Origin: Paenibacillus sp. FSL H8-0332
Lineage (GTDB): Bacteria > Bacillota > Bacilli > Paenibacillales > Paenibacillaceae
Direction: 5' to 3'
NCBI RefSeq assembly: GCF_037963835.1
Contig: NZ_CP150145.1
Coordinates: 7,006,001-7,070,000, forward strand
Length of the DNA: 64,000 bases
Shown in pieces: positions 17,352 through 26,541 of the stretch. Positions within the stretch are counted from its first letter, which is position 1. Each line of letters begins with the position of its first letter. The position numbers and the translations under genes were made by a program. Below the pieces are notes generated by a model that saw only the letters and a list, made by a program, of their open reading frames with translations, was not told the origin of the DNA and made no database searches.

Positions 17352-18761
17352 CTATAGGCTCTGTCCGTTAGAAGCGATAACCTCCTTGTACCAGTCGAAG
17401 CTCTTCTTCTTGATTCTGCGCAGGGTTCCGTTCCCCTCATTATCTTTATCGACATAGATGTATCCGTAACGCTTCTTCATCTCGCCTGTAGAGGCACTTA
17501 CAATATCAATCGGTCCCCAGCTCAGGAAGCCCAGCAGTTCAACGCCGTCTTCAATCGCTTTGCCCGCTTCAATCATATGGTCCCGCAGGTAGGAGATCCG
17601 GTAATCATCATGGATGCTCTGATCTTCTTCAACCGTGTCCACAGCGCCGAACCCGTTCTCGACAATGAAAAGCGGCTTCTGATACCGGTCGTAGAGCTGG
17701 TTCAGCGTGAATCTCAGGCCCGTGGGATCAATCTGCCAGCCCCACTCCGATGCTTTCAGATAAGGATTCTTGACCCCCATAGCCAGGTTGCCCGATACCA
17801 TCTCCAGACCACTCGGATCAGCGCTGGCACAGCGGCTCTTGTAATAGCTGAAGCTGATATAATCAACGGTATGCTGCTTCAGCAGTTGTTCATCCTCTGC
17901 CGTCAGATCCAGCTCAACGTCATACTCCTTGAACCATCGTTTCACGTAAGTAGGGTAGTATCCTCTGGCCATAACATCCGTGAAAAAGAAGACTTGTCTG
18001 TCCATCTCCATGGCTGTGAGAATATCATCCGGATGGCAAGTATGCGGGTAATACGGCCCTGCGGCGATCATACAGCCCATCTGCGAGCCCGGAATAATCT
18101 CATGGCAGGCCTTCGCAGCCAGTGCGCTGGCTACATGCTGGTAGTGCGCCATCTGGTAGATGATCTGCTTCTTGTTCTCGCCTTCCTCAATGACCGTTCC
18201 GCCGCCGACGAAGGGAATGTGGAGCAGCACGTTGATCTCGTTGAAGGCAATCCAGTATTTCACCTTGTCCTTGTAACGCTTAAATACAGCAATCGCATAT
18301 CTCTCAAAGAACTCAATCAGCTTGCGGTTTCTCCATCCGCCGTAATCCTTAACAAGTCCGAGCGGCATCTCATAATGGGATAGCGTCACAACAGGCTCAA
18401 TGTTATATTTTCGCATACAATCGAATAATTGATCATAAAACTGCAAGCCAGCTTCATTGGGAGTCTCTTCGTCCCCGTTAGGGAATATTCTTGTCCAGGC
18501 AATGGAGGTACGGAGCGCCTTGAAGCCCATCTCAGCGAATAACGCGATGTCCTCCTCGTATCTGTGGTAGAAATCTATAGCCTCATGGTAAGGATTCTTC
18601 TTACCCGGATGCTCATAGGGCGGGTTAAAGATGCCGTTGGCCAGAATGTCAGCAATCGATAGCCCTTTACCGTTCTCCTGATAAGCGCCTTCCACCTGAT
18701 TAGCCGCAATCGCGCCCCCCCATAAGAAGCCTTCCGGGAATTGCATGTCTGTCTGTTTCAT
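17352..18761 (-). CDS. bglH: 6-phospho-beta-glucosidase, GH1
   Basis: A 469-residue glycoside hydrolase family 1 enzyme that cleaves phosphorylated aryl-beta-glucosides or cellobiose entering by the PTS. N-terminal signature FPEGFLWGGAIAANQVEGA, acid/base Glu in WIAFNEINV, nucleophile in LFIVENGFGAVD, and SWGPIDIVSASTGEMKKRYG near the end with the phosphate-binding Ser/Lys/Tyr expected of 6-phospho enzymes. The length equals B. subtilis BglH. It follows bglP by 24 bases in the licT-bglP-bglH order. Confidence 0.93.
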   Translation of the reverse strand: MKQTDMQFPEGFLWGGAIAANQVEGAYQENGKGLSIADILANGIFNPPYEHPGKKNPYHEAIDFYHRYEEDIALFAEMGFKALRTSIAWTRIFPNGDEETPNEAGLQFYDQLFDCMRKYNIEPVVTLSHYEMPLGLVKDYGGWRNRKLIEFFERYAIAVFKRYKDKVKYWIAFNEINVLLHIPFVGGGTVIEEGENKKQIIYQMAHYQHVASALAAKACHEIIPGSQMGCMIAAGPYYPHTCHPDDILTAMEMDRQVFFFTDVMARGYYPTYVKRWFKEYDVELDLTAEDEQLLKQHTVDYISFSYYKSRCASADPSGLEMVSGNLAMGVKNPYLKASEWGWQIDPTGLRFTLNQLYDRYQKPLFIVENGFGAVDTVEEDQSIHDDYRISYLRDHMIEAGKAIEDGVELLGFLSWGPIDIVSASTGEMKKRYGYIYVDKDNEGNGTLRRIKKKSFDWYKEVIASNGQSL

Positions 18762-18785
18762 TATCTCTTCTTCCCTTCTATTGGT

Positions 18786-20690
18786 TCATACATTAAGTTT
18801 CAGTAGAGTATCCTTTTCTTTCACGGTAGTCTGGCTGACAGCCGTAATGCCTGCGTAGTCGCTGGTATTAGAGATGATTACCGGAGTGATGATATCGAAG
18901 CCCTCCTGAATAATGCTCTCCCTATCGAATTCAAGAATCAGATCGCCAACATTTACCCGGTCACCTTGATTCACATGGAGCGTGAAGTGTTTGCCGCCCA
19001 GCTTGACCGTATCAATCCCGACATGAATCAGAACCTCTGCCCCGTCGTCGCTGGTAAGGAGAACAGCATGCTTCTTTTTGAAAGCCACCGACACAACACC
19101 GTGAATTGGGGATACAACACGGCCCTCACTAGGCAGAATTGCGATGCCTTTACCCATCGTCTCCTGCGAAAAGGCAGGATCGCTGACTTCGCTTAAGCTT
19201 TTAACCTCGCCTGCAATGGGAGCATAGATTTCTTCGTTTTGCAGCTTTTTGGCAGATACAGGTTCACTCTCAGACGGCTCGGGAAGGTCCGTACTGTTCT
19301 CTTCCGCTGGCGCCTCTGTAACATCCTTGAAGCCCAGAACATAAGCGACAACAGCCGCAACGACAAAGCTGACACACACTGCCAGAATCATCAATGAAAA
19401 TTTATGTCCGATGTACAGCGGCAAGGACGGCAAGCCGACTTTCCCCAGCGCATAGGCTGCCACCTGGAAGATACTTAAGATGAATGCACCTGCCGCACTG
19501 CCGATCAACCCGGCAATAAACGGCTTTTTCAACTTGAGGTTCACCCCGTAAATAGCTGGTTCTGAGATGCCCATCAGCGCGCTGATCGTTGAGGCTCCGG
19601 ACAAGGACTTCATGCTGCCATTCTTGGTTCTCAGGAATACGGCGAATACAGCACCGGCCTGCGCGATATTAGCAACGGTCATAATCGGCATAATGTAGTC
19701 GAAGCCGTTCTGGGCAATGGCCTGAAAGACCAGCGGAATGAGGCCGTAATGCAGTCCGGTGATGACCATCAGCGAGAATGTGGCTCCAAGCAGCGTTCCG
19801 GCGATTACACCAAAATGCTCATAGAAATACATGTAGCCATCGGCAATGGCATTACCCGCATAAATTCCTAATGGGCCAATCACGATTAATGCGATAGGTG
19901 CCACAATTAACAGGATCAGCATCGGCTCCAGGATGGTCTTCAGTACATTCGGTACAATTTTGCGGACAAAACGTTCTACATAGGACATGATCCATACGGT
20001 TGCAATAATAGGAATCACAGAGGAAGAGTAGGATACCAGCTTGACCGGCAATCCCAGGAAGTTCATCGACGTTATACCGTCGGCCATAAACTTGGCAAAG
20101 TTAGGATGGAGCAGCACGCCCCCTATCACAACAGCCAGATACGGATTGACATTGAATTTCTTGGCAGAGCTGAAGGCGAGCAGCATTGGCAGGAAATAGA
20201 ATACGGCATCTGAAATAATATTCAGAATTTTGTAGAGATCCGTATTTGCTGCTGTGGCATTGAACATGACAATTACAGCCAGCAGCGCCTTGATCATCCC
20301 TGCTCCCGCTATAGCTGGAACAATGGGATTGAATATTCCCGGTAATATATCTGCAAAAAACTTGCCAACTGAAGCCTTAATCCCGAGCTTCTGCCCTTTA
20401 TTGTTACCTTGTTGTTCAGCGTTCTCCTTGGCAGAGCCAGCATTGTTTTTGGCAATCTTGCTTAACTCTCCATACACCTTGGATACATCGTTGCCGATGA
20501 TGACCTGAAATTGCCCGCCGTTAATGTTAACGTCCATCACTCCAGGCAGCTCCTTTAGCTTTATTCGGTCCGCCGCCCCATTATCCCGCAGATTGAAGCG
20601 GAGTCTGGTCATACAATGGGTATAATCCTGTATGTTGTCTTCCCCGCCTACTAATTTTAGTATTTCTTTCGCCAGCTTTTGTTGATCCAT
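18786..20690 (-). CDS. bglP: PTS beta-glucoside transporter EIIBCA
   Basis: A 634-residue three-domain PTS permease. EIIB comes first (phosphorylated Cys26 in THCMTRLRFNL), then EIIC with about ten membrane segments (about 100-460), and EIIA last (VLIHVGIDTVKLGGKHF, with the active His upstream in the IHGVVS/IHVGID region). It imports and phosphorylates beta-glucosides and also signals to LicT. The ATG at 20690 follows GGAGTGAG; a GTG at 20702 lies directly on the site. A RAT/terminator precedes it. Confidence 0.94.
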   Translation of the reverse strand: MDQQKLAKEILKLVGGEDNIQDYTHCMTRLRFNLRDNGAADRIKLKELPGVMDVNINGGQFQVIIGNDVSKVYGELSKIAKNNAGSAKENAEQQGNNKGQKLGIKASVGKFFADILPGIFNPIVPAIAGAGMIKALLAVIVMFNATAANTDLYKILNIISDAVFYFLPMLLAFSSAKKFNVNPYLAVVIGGVLLHPNFAKFMADGITSMNFLGLPVKLVSYSSSVIPIIATVWIMSYVERFVRKIVPNVLKTILEPMLILLIVAPIALIVIGPLGIYAGNAIADGYMYFYEHFGVIAGTLLGATFSLMVITGLHYGLIPLVFQAIAQNGFDYIMPIMTVANIAQAGAVFAVFLRTKNGSMKSLSGASTISALMGISEPAIYGVNLKLKKPFIAGLIGSAAGAFILSIFQVAAYALGKVGLPSLPLYIGHKFSLMILAVCVSFVVAAVVAYVLGFKDVTEAPAEENSTDLPEPSESEPVSAKKLQNEEIYAPIAGEVKSLSEVSDPAFSQETMGKGIAILPSEGRVVSPIHGVVSVAFKKKHAVLLTSDDGAEVLIHVGIDTVKLGGKHFTLHVNQGDRVNVGDLILEFDRESIIQEGFDIITPVIISNTSDYAGITAVSQTTVKEKDTLLKLNV

Positions 20691-20730
20691 GGTACAGCTC
20701 ACTCCTCTTCATTGATAAGAAAAATATAAG

Positions 20731-20820
20731 AAAAACCTAAACGGGTGAAAGAATACCCCTGAATAACATAGGGATAATCCATTACCAGTTTAGGTTTTGC
20801 CTGCTCCGCAGTAGCAACCC
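20731..20820 (-). promoter_or_regulatory. RAT antiterminator overlapping terminator, bglP leader
   Basis: On the minus strand 20820-20792 reads as a ribonucleic antiterminator of the BglG/LicT class, with GGGTTGCTACTGC at its 5' side and GCAGGCAAAACCT at its 3' side. Its 3' end overlaps the left arm of a terminator (AAAACCTAAAC pairing with GTTTAGGTTTTT, 20746-20731, then TTCTTATATTTTT). LicT binding would block the terminator and let bglPH be transcribed when beta-glucosides are used. Confidence 0.9.
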
Positions 20821-20830
20821 CAAACAAGGG

Positions 20831-21661
20831 TTATTTTAGATGTACGACTCTTTCAATATGAATCGTTAAATACATAACTTCTTCATTGGTCAGTGTGCAA
20901 TTGTATGTTTTTCGGATATAATCTTGAATCTTCCGTCCACACAAGAAGGAATCCTTATACTGCTGCTTGACCATCTCATACAACTCACTATCGGTATTCT
21001 CAATATGTGTGCCATTTAATATTCTCCGGGCAAAGAATTTGAGATGGGTGACGAACCTGTAATACGTAAGCGACTCTTCGTCGTAATCGATTTTGAAATG
21101 ATACTTCACGATATTGAGAATCTCATGCATGATCTTGGTGATTTTAACTACATTCGGGATCTCTTCATTCATATGCGCATTCACCAGATGGAGCGCAATA
21201 TGAGCGGCCTCGTCTTCCGGGAACCCGATTCCCAGCTCCTCATGGATCAGTAACAGCGCTTTCTCACCAATCTCGAATTCATCCTTGTAGAATTTCTTGA
21301 CCTCCCACAGCAACACATTCTTGATATGGTGTCCCTGCCTGAAGCGTTCGATGGCCGAATGGATATGGTCGGTCAGACTAACATAGATGCTGTCGTGCAG
21401 TCTCTTCCCCAGATTCATTTTGGCGAGATTAATAATACGCTCCGAAATCTCCATATGCGCAAGCGGGATCTCGGATAGAAGCGTCTTCATTTTGTCGGAT
21501 ATACTCTCATTATCCATGAAGACCTTCTCAATTTTATCTTCTTCAATGAGGTCGCCCGGCTTCTTTTTGAACGCAATCCCCCTGCCTATTACCACCACTT
21601 CTTTATTCTGGTCATTCACAGTAATGATGGCATTATTATTCAACACTTTTGCAATTCTCAT
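20831..21661 (-). CDS. licT: BglG/LicT-family transcription antiterminator
   Basis: A 276-residue antiterminator, matching B. subtilis LicT in length. The first ~55 residues are the RNA-binding CAT domain (RIAKVLNNNAIITVNDQNKEVVVIGRGIAF). Two PRD domains follow, each with conserved His residues phosphorylated by the PTS (ISLTDHIHSAIERFRQG-like, and AAHIALHLVNAH; second PRD HLKFFARRIL and YLTIHIERVV). AAAGGTGG precedes the ATG at 21661. Both its own leader and bglP's leader carry RAT sites, so it is autoregulated. Confidence 0.95.
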   Translation of the reverse strand: MRIAKVLNNNAIITVNDQNKEVVVIGRGIAFKKKPGDLIEEDKIEKVFMDNESISDKMKTLLSEIPLAHMEISERIINLAKMNLGKRLHDSIYVSLTDHIHSAIERFRQGHHIKNVLLWEVKKFYKDEFEIGEKALLLIHEELGIGFPEDEAAHIALHLVNAHMNEEIPNVVKITKIMHEILNIVKYHFKIDYDEESLTYYRFVTHLKFFARRILNGTHIENTDSELYEMVKQQYKDSFLCGRKIQDYIRKTYNCTLTNEEVMYLTIHIERVVHLK

Positions 21662-21683
21662 AATAACCACCTTTATCACAAAA

Positions 21684-21763
21684 TAAAAAAAGGCAAGACC
21701 ACAAACTTCGCCATATAAATATAGCTCTGTTAATGGTATTGCCTACATACGTAGTAACAATCC
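21684..21763 (-). promoter_or_regulatory. RAT antiterminator and terminator, licT leader
   Basis: The minus strand at 21763-21735 is a second RAT (GGATTGTTACTACG at the 5' side, TAGGCAATACC at the 3' side). The terminator pairs GGCAATACC with GGTCTTGCC (one mismatch) and ends in TTTTTTATTTT at 21691-21684. The arrangement implies that licT transcription also needs antitermination. Confidence 0.88.
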
Positions 21764-21786
21764 GTTATCTATTTAATTATGGACCG

Positions 21787-21815
21787 ATTATATCATGGAT
21801 TTTTTAGTTCAACAA
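21787..21815 (-). promoter_or_regulatory. Sigma-A-type promoter of licT
   Basis: Minus strand TTGTTG (21815-21810), 17-base spacer, TATAAT (21792-21787). The expected start point is just ahead of the RAT. Confidence 0.6.
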
Positions 21816-21847
21816 GACTTTCTTGCAACCCTTTTCATGGAAGCTCA

Positions 21848-22531
21848 CTACTGCTCAAACAACCTCCCGTCCTCCATCCGGTACACCTTATCGCAATATT
21901 CAAGCATGCGCTCATCATGTGTGACCATAATCGCCGCTTTGCGGCGTGTTCTCACCTCTTGGGCAATCAGGGAGACCACTTCATGGGCACGCTTGGTGTC
22001 CAGGCTTGCGGTAGGTTCATCCGCCAGGATGATGCCGGGATCATTAATGAGCGCACGGGCAATCGCTGTCCGCTGCTTCTCACCGCCTGACAGCTCCTCC
22101 GGGAAGCTGTTCAGCTTCAAGCCCAGGCCCAGCTCTTCCAGCAGTTTAACGGCGAACGCTTTATCTTCTTTGCTCACCTTCCCTGACATCTTTTTTACGA
22201 TGAGCAATTGGTCCAGCACACTTAGATAGGGAACCAGATTTGAAGATTGCATAATGAATCCGACTTCTTTCAGCCTTAGATCCGCCAGTTCCTGTGCTGT
22301 GAGCTTGGATATAGGATGTCCATTCAGCTTAGCCTCTCCTTCTGAAGCCTTCAGCAGTGCTCCGGCAATAGACAGGAATGTGCTTTTCCCTGAACCCGAC
22401 GGTCCGACGACAGCAACGAATTCACCCGGCTCCACGGATATAGACACATGATCGAGTGCTGCGATCCGGTTGCTTCCTTCGGCATAATACTTGGTGACTT
22501 CACTCATGTGTAATCCCTTAGTCATTGTCAT
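21848..22531 (-). CDS. ABC transporter ATP-binding protein, MacB/LolD type
   Basis: A 227-residue ATPase: Walker A GPSGSGKST, signature LSGGEKQRTAIARAL, Walker B GIILADEPTASLD, H-loop MVTHDERML. The closest type is the ATPase of MacB/FtsX-like exporters. Its ATG shares one base with the stop of the permease gene, so the two are coupled. It is the second gene of a TetR-linked efflux operon. Confidence 0.92.
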   Translation of the reverse strand: MTMTKGLHMSEVTKYYAEGSNRIAALDHVSISVEPGEFVAVVGPSGSGKSTFLSIAGALLKASEGEAKLNGHPISKLTAQELADLRLKEVGFIMQSSNLVPYLSVLDQLLIVKKMSGKVSKEDKAFAVKLLEELGLGLKLNSFPEELSGGEKQRTAIARALINDPGIILADEPTASLDTKRAHEVVSLIAQEVRTRRKAAIMVTHDERMLEYCDKVYRMEDGRLFEQ

Positions 22532-23652
22532 TACTCAGCCCTCCCAAGCGCCTTGAGCGGATCAATCTTGGTAATCTTTCGAACCGATACCAGCGAACTT
22601 AACATAGCAATAACCAGCAGGATAACAGAATACGTGACAACAAGAGTAGTCTCCAGCTTGAACGGCATACCCTTAGGCATAATGGCTGCTGTTCCATAAG
22701 TCAGTAAGACTCCGACTACAATGCTGGTCAACGATAACACAAGCACTTGCGATACAATGGCTTTGCTTAAGAATCTGTTACTGGCACCTATAGCTTTCAT
22801 AATGCCGAACTGATTGGTTTTTTGCATCGTCATTACGTAAAAGAATACCCCAAGCACGAAGGCGGCGATGGCGAGCAGAAATGCCAGCATCATTAGAATA
22901 GTCCCGTTCTCTTCTTTGTACCCCGGCATTCCTTGTACTGCTGCCGACCGCGTAACGGTGTCTATATTGGCGAGCTTGCTGTTCACGACGCCCGGATCGA
23001 TATCCTTGCCTTGCAGCATAATCGCATTAACTGGCCCGGAAATGCCTTTATCTGAACCCGGAGCCGCGAAGGCAATCTTCCGCCATTCGGCCATTGGAGT
23101 GAATACGGAGGCAACGTGGTTATAGGTCTGATTCTCCACAAATCCTATAATCGTCAATGATTCCGTCGTGCCGTCTAATTGAAAAGTATCCCCGACGCCA
23201 TAGCCCTCGTCCTTCATGGTCGAATTCACTATCACACCCTTAGGATTCTCAGCAGATAGGCCTTGCCCTTCCACGACAGACGGTTCCAGGAAGCTTCCCG
23301 GGTTAATTCCTATAATCGCAATATCCAGCTTGTCTTCATTCTTGGTGCTGTTTGCCCTCATCGCTGTTGCCATGCTAGTTCCCATAGGTGCAGCGTCACT
23401 CACGTTAGGCAGCAGCTCCACCTCCGCCAATAATTGATCAGACAGCAGTGACTTGCTCATTGAAGACTGAGACCCTTCCTCGAAAATGACATAGTCTGCC
23501 TTCATCGTCTTAAAGGTTGACGCAGCCAACGTAGATAGACCATTCCCTAAGCCTGATAAGATAAATACGAGCCAAGCTAGGAGCACGAAAATAATGATGA
23601 TCATTAAAAATCTCATTTTACTGTGCATCAATTCTTTCATAGCTAAAAACAT
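22531..23652 (-). CDS. ABC transporter permease, FtsX/MacB type
   Basis: A 373-residue permease with one N-terminal membrane segment (FLMIIIIFVLLAWLVFIL), a MacB-like extracytoplasmic domain of about 200 residues and three C-terminal helices (MLAFLLAIAAFVLGVFFYVM to VVTYSVILLVIAMLSSL) ending KITKIDPLKALGRAE, a common FtsX-family end. AAGGAG precedes the ATG. It probably exports a peptide, lipid or drug together with the ATPase. The upstream promoter holds two strong palindromes, likely TetR sites. Confidence 0.9.
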   Translation of the reverse strand: MFLAMKELMHSKMRFLMIIIIFVLLAWLVFILSGLGNGLSTLAASTFKTMKADYVIFEEGSQSSMSKSLLSDQLLAEVELLPNVSDAAPMGTSMATAMRANSTKNEDKLDIAIIGINPGSFLEPSVVEGQGLSAENPKGVIVNSTMKDEGYGVGDTFQLDGTTESLTIIGFVENQTYNHVASVFTPMAEWRKIAFAAPGSDKGISGPVNAIMLQGKDIDPGVVNSKLANIDTVTRSAAVQGMPGYKEENGTILMMLAFLLAIAAFVLGVFFYVMTMQKTNQFGIMKAIGASNRFLSKAIVSQVLVLSLTSIVVGVLLTYGTAAIMPKGMPFKLETTLVVTYSVILLVIAMLSSLVSVRKITKIDPLKALGRAE

Positions 23653-23680
23653 TCTTTTTCCACTCCTTATTTATATTATC

Positions 23681-23763
23681 GACACATGTGTCAATTTTAA
23701 CCTGCGCTACAACCGACATCCGACACATTAAATTAAACACCATATTTGACACTTGTGTCAAAT
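23681..23763. promoter_or_regulatory. Promoter with two TetR-type palindromes (GACAC-N2-GTGTC)
   Basis: GACACATGTGTC (23681-23692) is a perfect palindrome. ATTTGACAC-TT-GTGTCAAAT (23744-23763) has 9-base arms. A half site, GACACAT, lies at 23722. The second palindrome contains the TTGACA -35 element read toward the ABC operon, so binding would block transcription. The TetR gene next to it is the likely owner. Confidence 0.72.
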
Positions 23764-23780
23764 TAGATTCAGGGCGGCAA

Positions 23781-24347
23781 TCAGCTCTTGGCCCCTCCAA
23801 TCCACATTTGAAACAGCAGCTTACCCCAAGCAGGAGTAGGGATATTCAGCATATTAGGCGTATCAATCAGGTTAAAAAACACACCAATAAGTACAGGAAG
23901 TGGGATATCCTGCCGCAGGTCTTTATTCTGCTGGGCGCGTTCAAATAAGCGGGATAATTGAATTTTAAGCGTCTGATGTCCTGCCTCAATATATTCGAGA
24001 TCTCTCGCCGCTGCAGCAGAATTAGCTGTGTTAATCTTACTGGCATTTCCCAAAAGCTGATGTAACGCAGACTCCTCTACGTATACGAGAAGCAGCTGTT
24101 CGAGGGCATCCATGGGCTCAGCCTCATCAATGGCTAAAGCCTTGTCTAGTACCGCTGACATTACGCGCTTCATACAAGCCGCCACAATCTCTTCCTTATT
24201 CGCATAATACTGATAGATAGTGCTTCTGGCCCCTGACAGATGCTGTGAAAGCAGCTTGAGATGAAACCCGTCATATCCATGCTCAAGCACCAATTGTTTG
24301 GTCGTATCCAGCAGTTCTGTCTCTGTAAAAGACTGTTTTCTTCCCAT
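23781..24347 (-). CDS. TetR/AcrR-family regulator of the ABC exporter
   Basis: A 188-residue TetR protein: HTH in LKLLSQHLSGARSTIYQYYANKEEIVAACMK, then an all-helical ligand domain. GGAAGAGA precedes the ATG. It lies directly upstream of the ABC exporter genes in the same direction, with the GACAC/GTGTC palindromes in between, and so is the likely repressor of that operon. Ligand unknown. Confidence 0.87.
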   Translation of the reverse strand: MGRKQSFTETELLDTTKQLVLEHGYDGFHLKLLSQHLSGARSTIYQYYANKEEIVAACMKRVMSAVLDKALAIDEAEPMDALEQLLLVYVEESALHQLLGNASKINTANSAAAARDLEYIEAGHQTLKIQLSRLFERAQQNKDLRQDIPLPVLIGVFFNLIDTPNMLNIPTPAWGKLLFQMWIGGAKS

Positions 24348-24447
24348 TGCATCTCTTCCGTCCTGTCCTTGGTGATAGATATCATTAGTTTAGCATTGTT
24401 AGTGAACATTTCCCAATGGCCGCCGCGGATCACCTCCCCTCTTTTGA

Positions 24448-25035
24448 TTAGGATAGGGCTACTAACGTAAGTATCTGTTTCACAAAGTTATCAATCACTA
24501 CCCTGTCCGGACGGGATTTCAGGAACACCGTAAGTCCTATTAACGAAATGACAAGTGTCTGCGCCAGATCCTTAGCGTTAATCCCCGTATCCAGCTCCCC
24601 TGACCGCAAGCCCCGTTCAAGCGTTTCCTGGAAGATGACCGAGAGGTACATCTGATGTTCTCTGGTCAGGATCGCAAATTTCTCATCATGAGGAGCGAGC
24701 TCCACCATTGAATTAATGCAGAAGCACCCCGTGCTCGGGCTTTTCCCGTATTCTTTGGACACCACATCCTCAAAAAAGGTACGGAACGCCTCCTTAACTG
24801 AAGAATGCTTGTGCAGACTGGTGCGGACATAGGCAGCATGGGAACTAGTATATTTTCGCAGGGCAGCTTCAAATAAGCCTTTTTTATCTCCAAAGGCAGA
24901 GTATAGGCTTGGACGCTGAATGCCCATTCTTGCGGTTAAGTCGCTTAAGGAGGCCGCTTCGAACCCTTTTTCCCAAAACACATGCATAGCTGCCTCTAGC
25001 GCCTTATCCTGATCAAATTCACGTGGCCGGGCCAT
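24448..25035 (-). CDS. TetR/AcrR-family regulator, divergent from MFS exporter
   Basis: A 195-residue TetR protein. The N-terminus PREFDQDKALEAAMHVFWEKGFEAASLSDLTARMGIQRPSLYSAFGDKKGLF is the DNA-binding domain of the PsrA/YxaF-like branch; the C-terminal helices have GCFCINSMVELAPHD. It faces the MFS exporter gene with about 200 bases between and is its probable repressor. A candidate site, ATACCGATCAGTAT (25185-25198), lies downstream of the MFS promoter. Confidence 0.88.
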   Translation of the reverse strand: MARPREFDQDKALEAAMHVFWEKGFEAASLSDLTARMGIQRPSLYSAFGDKKGLFEAALRKYTSSHAAYVRTSLHKHSSVKEAFRTFFEDVVSKEYGKSPSTGCFCINSMVELAPHDEKFAILTREHQMYLSVIFQETLERGLRSGELDTGINAKDLAQTLVISLIGLTVFLKSRPDRVVIDNFVKQILTLVALS

Positions 25036-25138
25036 AAAACTCCCCTCATTTCATATCGAATGGTATATTACGATTGTATTTGGCGAAGATCCTTCTGTCA
25101 ATCAGACCATTCTATATATCTTACACCCCAGTTGCCTC

Positions 25139-25198
25139 TTGACAGTTGATTTTGCTTGGCGTTATATTTATCAGGGATTATTTCATACCGATCAGTAT
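25139..25198 (+). promoter_or_regulatory. MFS promoter and candidate TetR operator
   Basis: TTGACA (25139-25144), 17-base spacer, TTATAT (25162-25167). ATACCGATCAGTAT, a near-palindrome around GATC, follows at 25185-25198, where a repressor would block elongation. Confidence 0.55.
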
Positions 25199-25233
25199 TT
25201 AATTATATCCATATATCGAAGGAGGCGTTATGT

Positions 25234-26454
25234 TTGGCGGGCTTTGTGAACGAACCGAAATTTAATGACGTAGCAGCAGAACCAGTATTTGCATCTTCAA
25301 TGTCCCGCAAGGTTGCACTTCTGTTTGCCATCACCTGCGGACTCGCCGTTGCTAACATCTATTACGCCCAGCCCTTACTGGACGCGATCTCCAGCGAATT
25401 CGGGATTACGCATTCTTCCGTCGGCATCGTGATTACAGTGACTCAGATTTGTTACGCCCTTGGACTGCTATTGCTGGTGCCGCTCGGCGATCTGCTCAAT
25501 CGGCGCTGGCTGATTGCCGGACAGATGCTGGTATCCGTGCTGGCTTTGATTATAGTGGGTACTGCCCCCACCAGCATGGTGTTATTCATAGGCATCGCTA
25601 CGGTAGGATTGCTGGCGGTAGTGACACAGACGCTCGTTGCTTTTGCAGCCACCTTGGCTGCCCCGGCTGAACGCGGGCGCACGGTCGGTGTGGTGACCAG
25701 CGGAATTGTCATTGGTATTCTACTGGCGCGGACATTCGCCGGCGCGTTAACGGATCTGGCCGGTTGGCGTTCGGTCTACCTTGTCTCGGCAGGACTCACG
25801 TTAATCATGGCAGGTGTATTGTTCAGGGTGCTGCCGCAATCTGAGCCCCGGAGAGAATCCTTATCCTACCCGCAGCTTCTCCGTTCGATGTTCACCCTGT
25901 TCGCACAAGAACGGCTTCTGCGAATCCGTGCTGTGTTATGCCTGCTGATATTTACCGCCTTCAGTATCTTGTGGACTTCCCTGGTGCTGCCTCTCAGCGC
26001 TCCGCCGCTATCTCTGTCACATACTGCGATTGGAGCGTTTGGTCTCGCCGGAGTTACCGGGGCGTTAGCAGCAGCGCGGGCAGGCCGTCTGGCCGATCGG
26101 GGGTTAGGTCAAAAGACCACCGGTGTGGCGCTAACTCTGCTACTCATCTCTTGGCTGCCGATCAGTTATACTCCACATTCGCTGCTCGCGCTAATCATCG
26201 GGATTATCCTTCTTGACCTGGCCGTACAAGCCGTACATGTCACCAACCAGAGCATGATCCTTAATCTGCGCCCGGAAGCCCGCAGCAGGCTTACTGCCGG
26301 TTACATGGTCTTCTATTCCATTGGCAGCGCCACCGGATCGATTGCATCTACCAGTATGTATGCATACTCGGGCTGGAATGGAGTGTCCCTGCTCGGTGCA
26401 ATAGTCAGTGCTGTGGCTCTGATATTCTGGGCATTGACCCGTCATATGAAATGA
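25234..26454 (+). CDS. MFS exporter, 12-TM drug-type
   Basis: A protein of about 406 residues with twelve hydrophobic helices. LFAITCGLAVANIYYAQPLLDAISSEFG and DLLNRRWLIAGQMLVSV match the YfiS/Bcr-like drug:H+ antiporters. TTG at 25234 is proposed as the start because GGAGG lies exactly 8 bases upstream. The nearer ATG at 25230 is in another frame and would end after 11 codons. The divergent TetR gene is its likely regulator. Export substrate unknown. Confidence 0.87.
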   Translation: MAGFVNEPKFNDVAAEPVFASSMSRKVALLFAITCGLAVANIYYAQPLLDAISSEFGITHSSVGIVITVTQICYALGLLLLVPLGDLLNRRWLIAGQMLVSVLALIIVGTAPTSMVLFIGIATVGLLAVVTQTLVAFAATLAAPAERGRTVGVVTSGIVIGILLARTFAGALTDLAGWRSVYLVSAGLTLIMAGVLFRVLPQSEPRRESLSYPQLLRSMFTLFAQERLLRIRAVLCLLIFTAFSILWTSLVLPLSAPPLSLSHTAIGAFGLAGVTGALAAARAGRLADRGLGQKTTGVALTLLLISWLPISYTPHSLLALIIGIILLDLAVQAVHVTNQSMILNLRPEARSRLTAGYMVFYSIGSATGSIASTSMYAYSGWNGVSLLGAIVSAVALIFWALTRHMK

Positions 26455-26541
26455 ACAATCTAACGACTTTATGTTCCCTCAGTAAGGTTTGTCAAAATCT
26501 GAAATTTCCATTATTGTTATCCTTATCTTACATTTGAGGTT

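Noticed and set aside
17577..18383. 268-codon plus-strand ORF inside bglH
   Set aside because: Antisense to a catalytic GH1 domain, with no ribosome site and no recognisable domain.
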